Shown here piece by piece: positions 8,699 to 10,000 of a DNA stretch of 10,000 nucleotides (position 1 is its first letter; every line of letters begins with the position of its first letter). The DNA is taken from positions 1-10,000 of the forward strand of contig JABUQX010130913.1 of assembly GCA_015478945.1 (NCBI GenBank), in the 5' to 3' direction. The stretch is from Trachelipus rathkii (lineage: Eukaryota > Arthropoda > Malacostraca > Isopoda > Trachelipodidae). The translations under genes and the position numbers were made by a program. Below the pieces are notes generated by a model. It was given only the letters and a program-made list of their open reading frames with translations. It was not told where the DNA came from and did not search any database.

Positions 8699-8735
8699 CA
8701 TATATATATATATATATATAAGGTTATATATATAT
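8629..8735. repeat. (AT)n microsatellite
   Basis: TA tracts interrupted by GGCAAGATATAG near 8645, AGCA near 8697 and AAGGTTA near 8720, ending at the left arm of the inverted repeat. Confidence 0.93.
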
Positions 8736-8737
8736 AG

Positions 8738-8850
8738 TCTCAGTTATGTTTTAAGACCGTCAGTTTTGATTTTTTTTTGCTTTTTTTTAATGATATTGCT
8801 AGTATATGATACTAACAATGAATTTCAAGTGGTGATGGGCATGATTCAAA
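8738..8850 (+). repeat. Left arm of the long inverted repeat
   Basis: It pairs by reverse complement with 9400-9503. The best-conserved stretches are CTAGTATATGAT (8799-8810) and CATGATTCAAA (8840-8850). By eye the arms agree at roughly three quarters of positions, with indels in the T-rich middle. Confidence 0.72.
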
Positions 8851-8908
8851 AGTTCGAAATATTTTTAAATAATTATTTAAAAATCACATTTATATCAATA
8901 AAATTTTA

Positions 8909-9144
8909 AAATGAAATATCTCGAAAAGTACGACACTTACAGAAAAACCAATTACATATTTGAAATCAGCGTATAAAGCTTATTACAAAAATGTAAAAAA
9001 ATAATAAAAATAAAAATATTTTTCATAAATGAAATATCTCTGAAAAGTACGACTTACAGAAACCAATACATATTTGAATCAGCGTAAAGTTTATTACAAA
9101 AATAAACAAAAAATACAATAAAAAATAAAAATAAAATAATAAAA
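8909..9144 (+). repeat. 118-bp tandem duplication
   Basis: AAATGAAATATCTC starts at 8909 and again at 9027. Both copies continue with GAAAAGTACGAC, TTACAGAAA, ACATATTTGA, ATCAGCGTA and TTATTACAAAAAT. The two copies differ mainly by one- or two-base gains or losses rather than substitutions. Confidence 0.85.
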
Positions 9145-9355
9145 ATTAGCTCGAGCGGAAGAGCAAAAAGAATGGACGTTTTCTCTGCATGTTGTTTAGG
9201 CGAGGAACCCCGCGACACCCAGCCACTCAAGAGCGGTCTGGAGACCCTCCTCGGGAGGGGGGAAATATCCTACCCTGTCGTTCCCGGAAGGCCGAGAGAC
9301 CCCGACTCCTGCCATCTTGGCCGGTTTACCCTTTAGTTAAAAAAAAAAAAAAAAA
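9145..9355 (+). mobile_element. Candidate tRNA-derived SINE with poly(A) tail
   Basis: TAGCTCGAGCGGAAGAGCA at 9147-9165 resembles the D-arm/A-box of a tRNA gene (TAGCTCAG..GGTAGAGC). A GC-rich body (9192-9330) contrasts sharply with the surrounding AT-rich DNA and contains the inverted pair GGTCTGGAGACC. It ends in A17 at 9339-9355. This order, a tRNA-like head, an unrelated body and an A tail, is that of a SINE transcribed by RNA polymerase III. A convincing B box is not visible and flanking target-site duplications are unclear, so it could instead be a retroposed RNA fragment. Confidence 0.4.
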
Positions 9356-9399
9356 TTTTTGAAATCCTGGTGTCGTAAACGTAACTGGTCCCATATATT

Positions 9400-9503
9400 T
9401 TTGAATCATGTCCGTCGCCACTTAAATTGACTGTTAAGATCATATACTAGAAATATATAAAAACAAAAAATAAAAACTGATGGAGTCGTAAAACAATATA
9501 GTC
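9400..9503 (-). repeat. Right arm of the long inverted repeat
   Basis: Read on the minus strand it follows the left arm: GTTTTACGACTCC, ATCAGTTTTTA, CTAGTATATGATC, TTAACAG, TTTAAGTGGCGACGG, CATGATTCAAA. The outer end meets CTATATA at 9504-9510, mirroring TATATAG at 8731-8737. Confidence 0.72.
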
Positions 9504-9541
9504 CTATATAGACACAAAAATATATCCTTAAACTTATCGAT

Positions 9542-9545
<4 letters not shown>

Positions 9546-9618
<73 letters not shown>
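9546..9618. repeat. (AT)n microsatellite
   Basis: Pure alternating AT of about 36 units, just outside the right arm of the inverted repeat. Confidence 0.97.

Positions 9619-10000
<382 letters not shown>

Larger units (their letters stand above)
8731..9510. mobile_element. Candidate non-autonomous DNA transposon (MITE-like) with long terminal inverted repeats
   Basis: Two arms in opposite orientation bound a unit of about 780 bp. Both arms end in TATATAG as read inward. Shared landmarks in the same order are GTTTTA.GAC, TCAGTTTT, a T-rich stretch, CTAGTATATGAT, TAACA, AATTT.AAGTGG and CATGATTCAAAA. Similarity stops just inside CATGATTCAAAA. No transposase is encoded. Long inverted arms next to TA-rich DNA suggest a Tc1/mariner-type or related cut-and-paste element moved by a transposase elsewhere; the superfamily is inference. 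The interior holds a tandem duplication and a GC-rich segment. Confidence 0.65.

Noticed and set aside
8408..8701. Cys-Val and His-Thr frames on both strands
   Set aside because: Repeat translations of the (CA)n and (AT)n arrays.
9147..9220. Functional tRNA gene
   Set aside because: Only the D-arm/A-box region looks tRNA-like; no T-arm consensus or acceptor pairing is visible.

Overview
This window looks like intergenic DNA from a repeat-rich eukaryote, most likely an arthropod and plausibly a decapod crustacean. That guess rests on the types of decayed transposable element, a non-LTR retrotransposon of the Jockey/CR1-like assemblage and a mariner with an EQRICIKFCFKL-type transposase start, and on the very dense long AT, ATT and CA microsatellites. 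Nothing here looks bacterial: there are no operons, no ribosome-binding sites and no intact single-copy gene that I recognise.

Layout. Positions 1-340 are unique sequence with one (AT)n tract and a GC-rich imperfect palindrome. Positions 334-1010 are T-rich low-complexity DNA with a long (ATT)n array and a three-copy 28-bp minisatellite. Positions 1011-4030 hold a plus-strand LINE remnant: an apurinic-like endonuclease ORF, a linker, a reverse transcriptase ORF and a C-terminal region broken by frameshifts, then a 3' UTR and an A19 tail that runs straight into a compound (TA)n array. Positions 4372-5280 are mostly unique, with a splice-site-like cassette at 4752-4817 and an unrecognised minus-strand ORF. 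Positions 5281-5702 are AT/AAT microsatellite. Positions 5703 to about 6800 are a dead, 3'-truncated mariner. From 6801 to 8735, (AT)n and (CA)n arrays alternate with short unique AT-rich stretches, one of which carries a small unrecognised ORF.

Positions 8731-9510 form what I consider the least obvious structure: two inverted arms of about 105-115 bp bound an approximately 780-bp unit that reads as a non-autonomous DNA transposon. Nested inside it are a 118-bp tandem duplication and a GC-rich segment with a tRNA-like head and an A17 tail (a candidate SINE). The window ends in more (AT)n.

No genes here work together as a pathway. The biology is layered transposon insertion plus microsatellite expansion. 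Many reading-frame breaks in the LINE are single-base changes in homopolymers, so part of the apparent decay could be assembly error. I do not see a convincing new multi-gene system.
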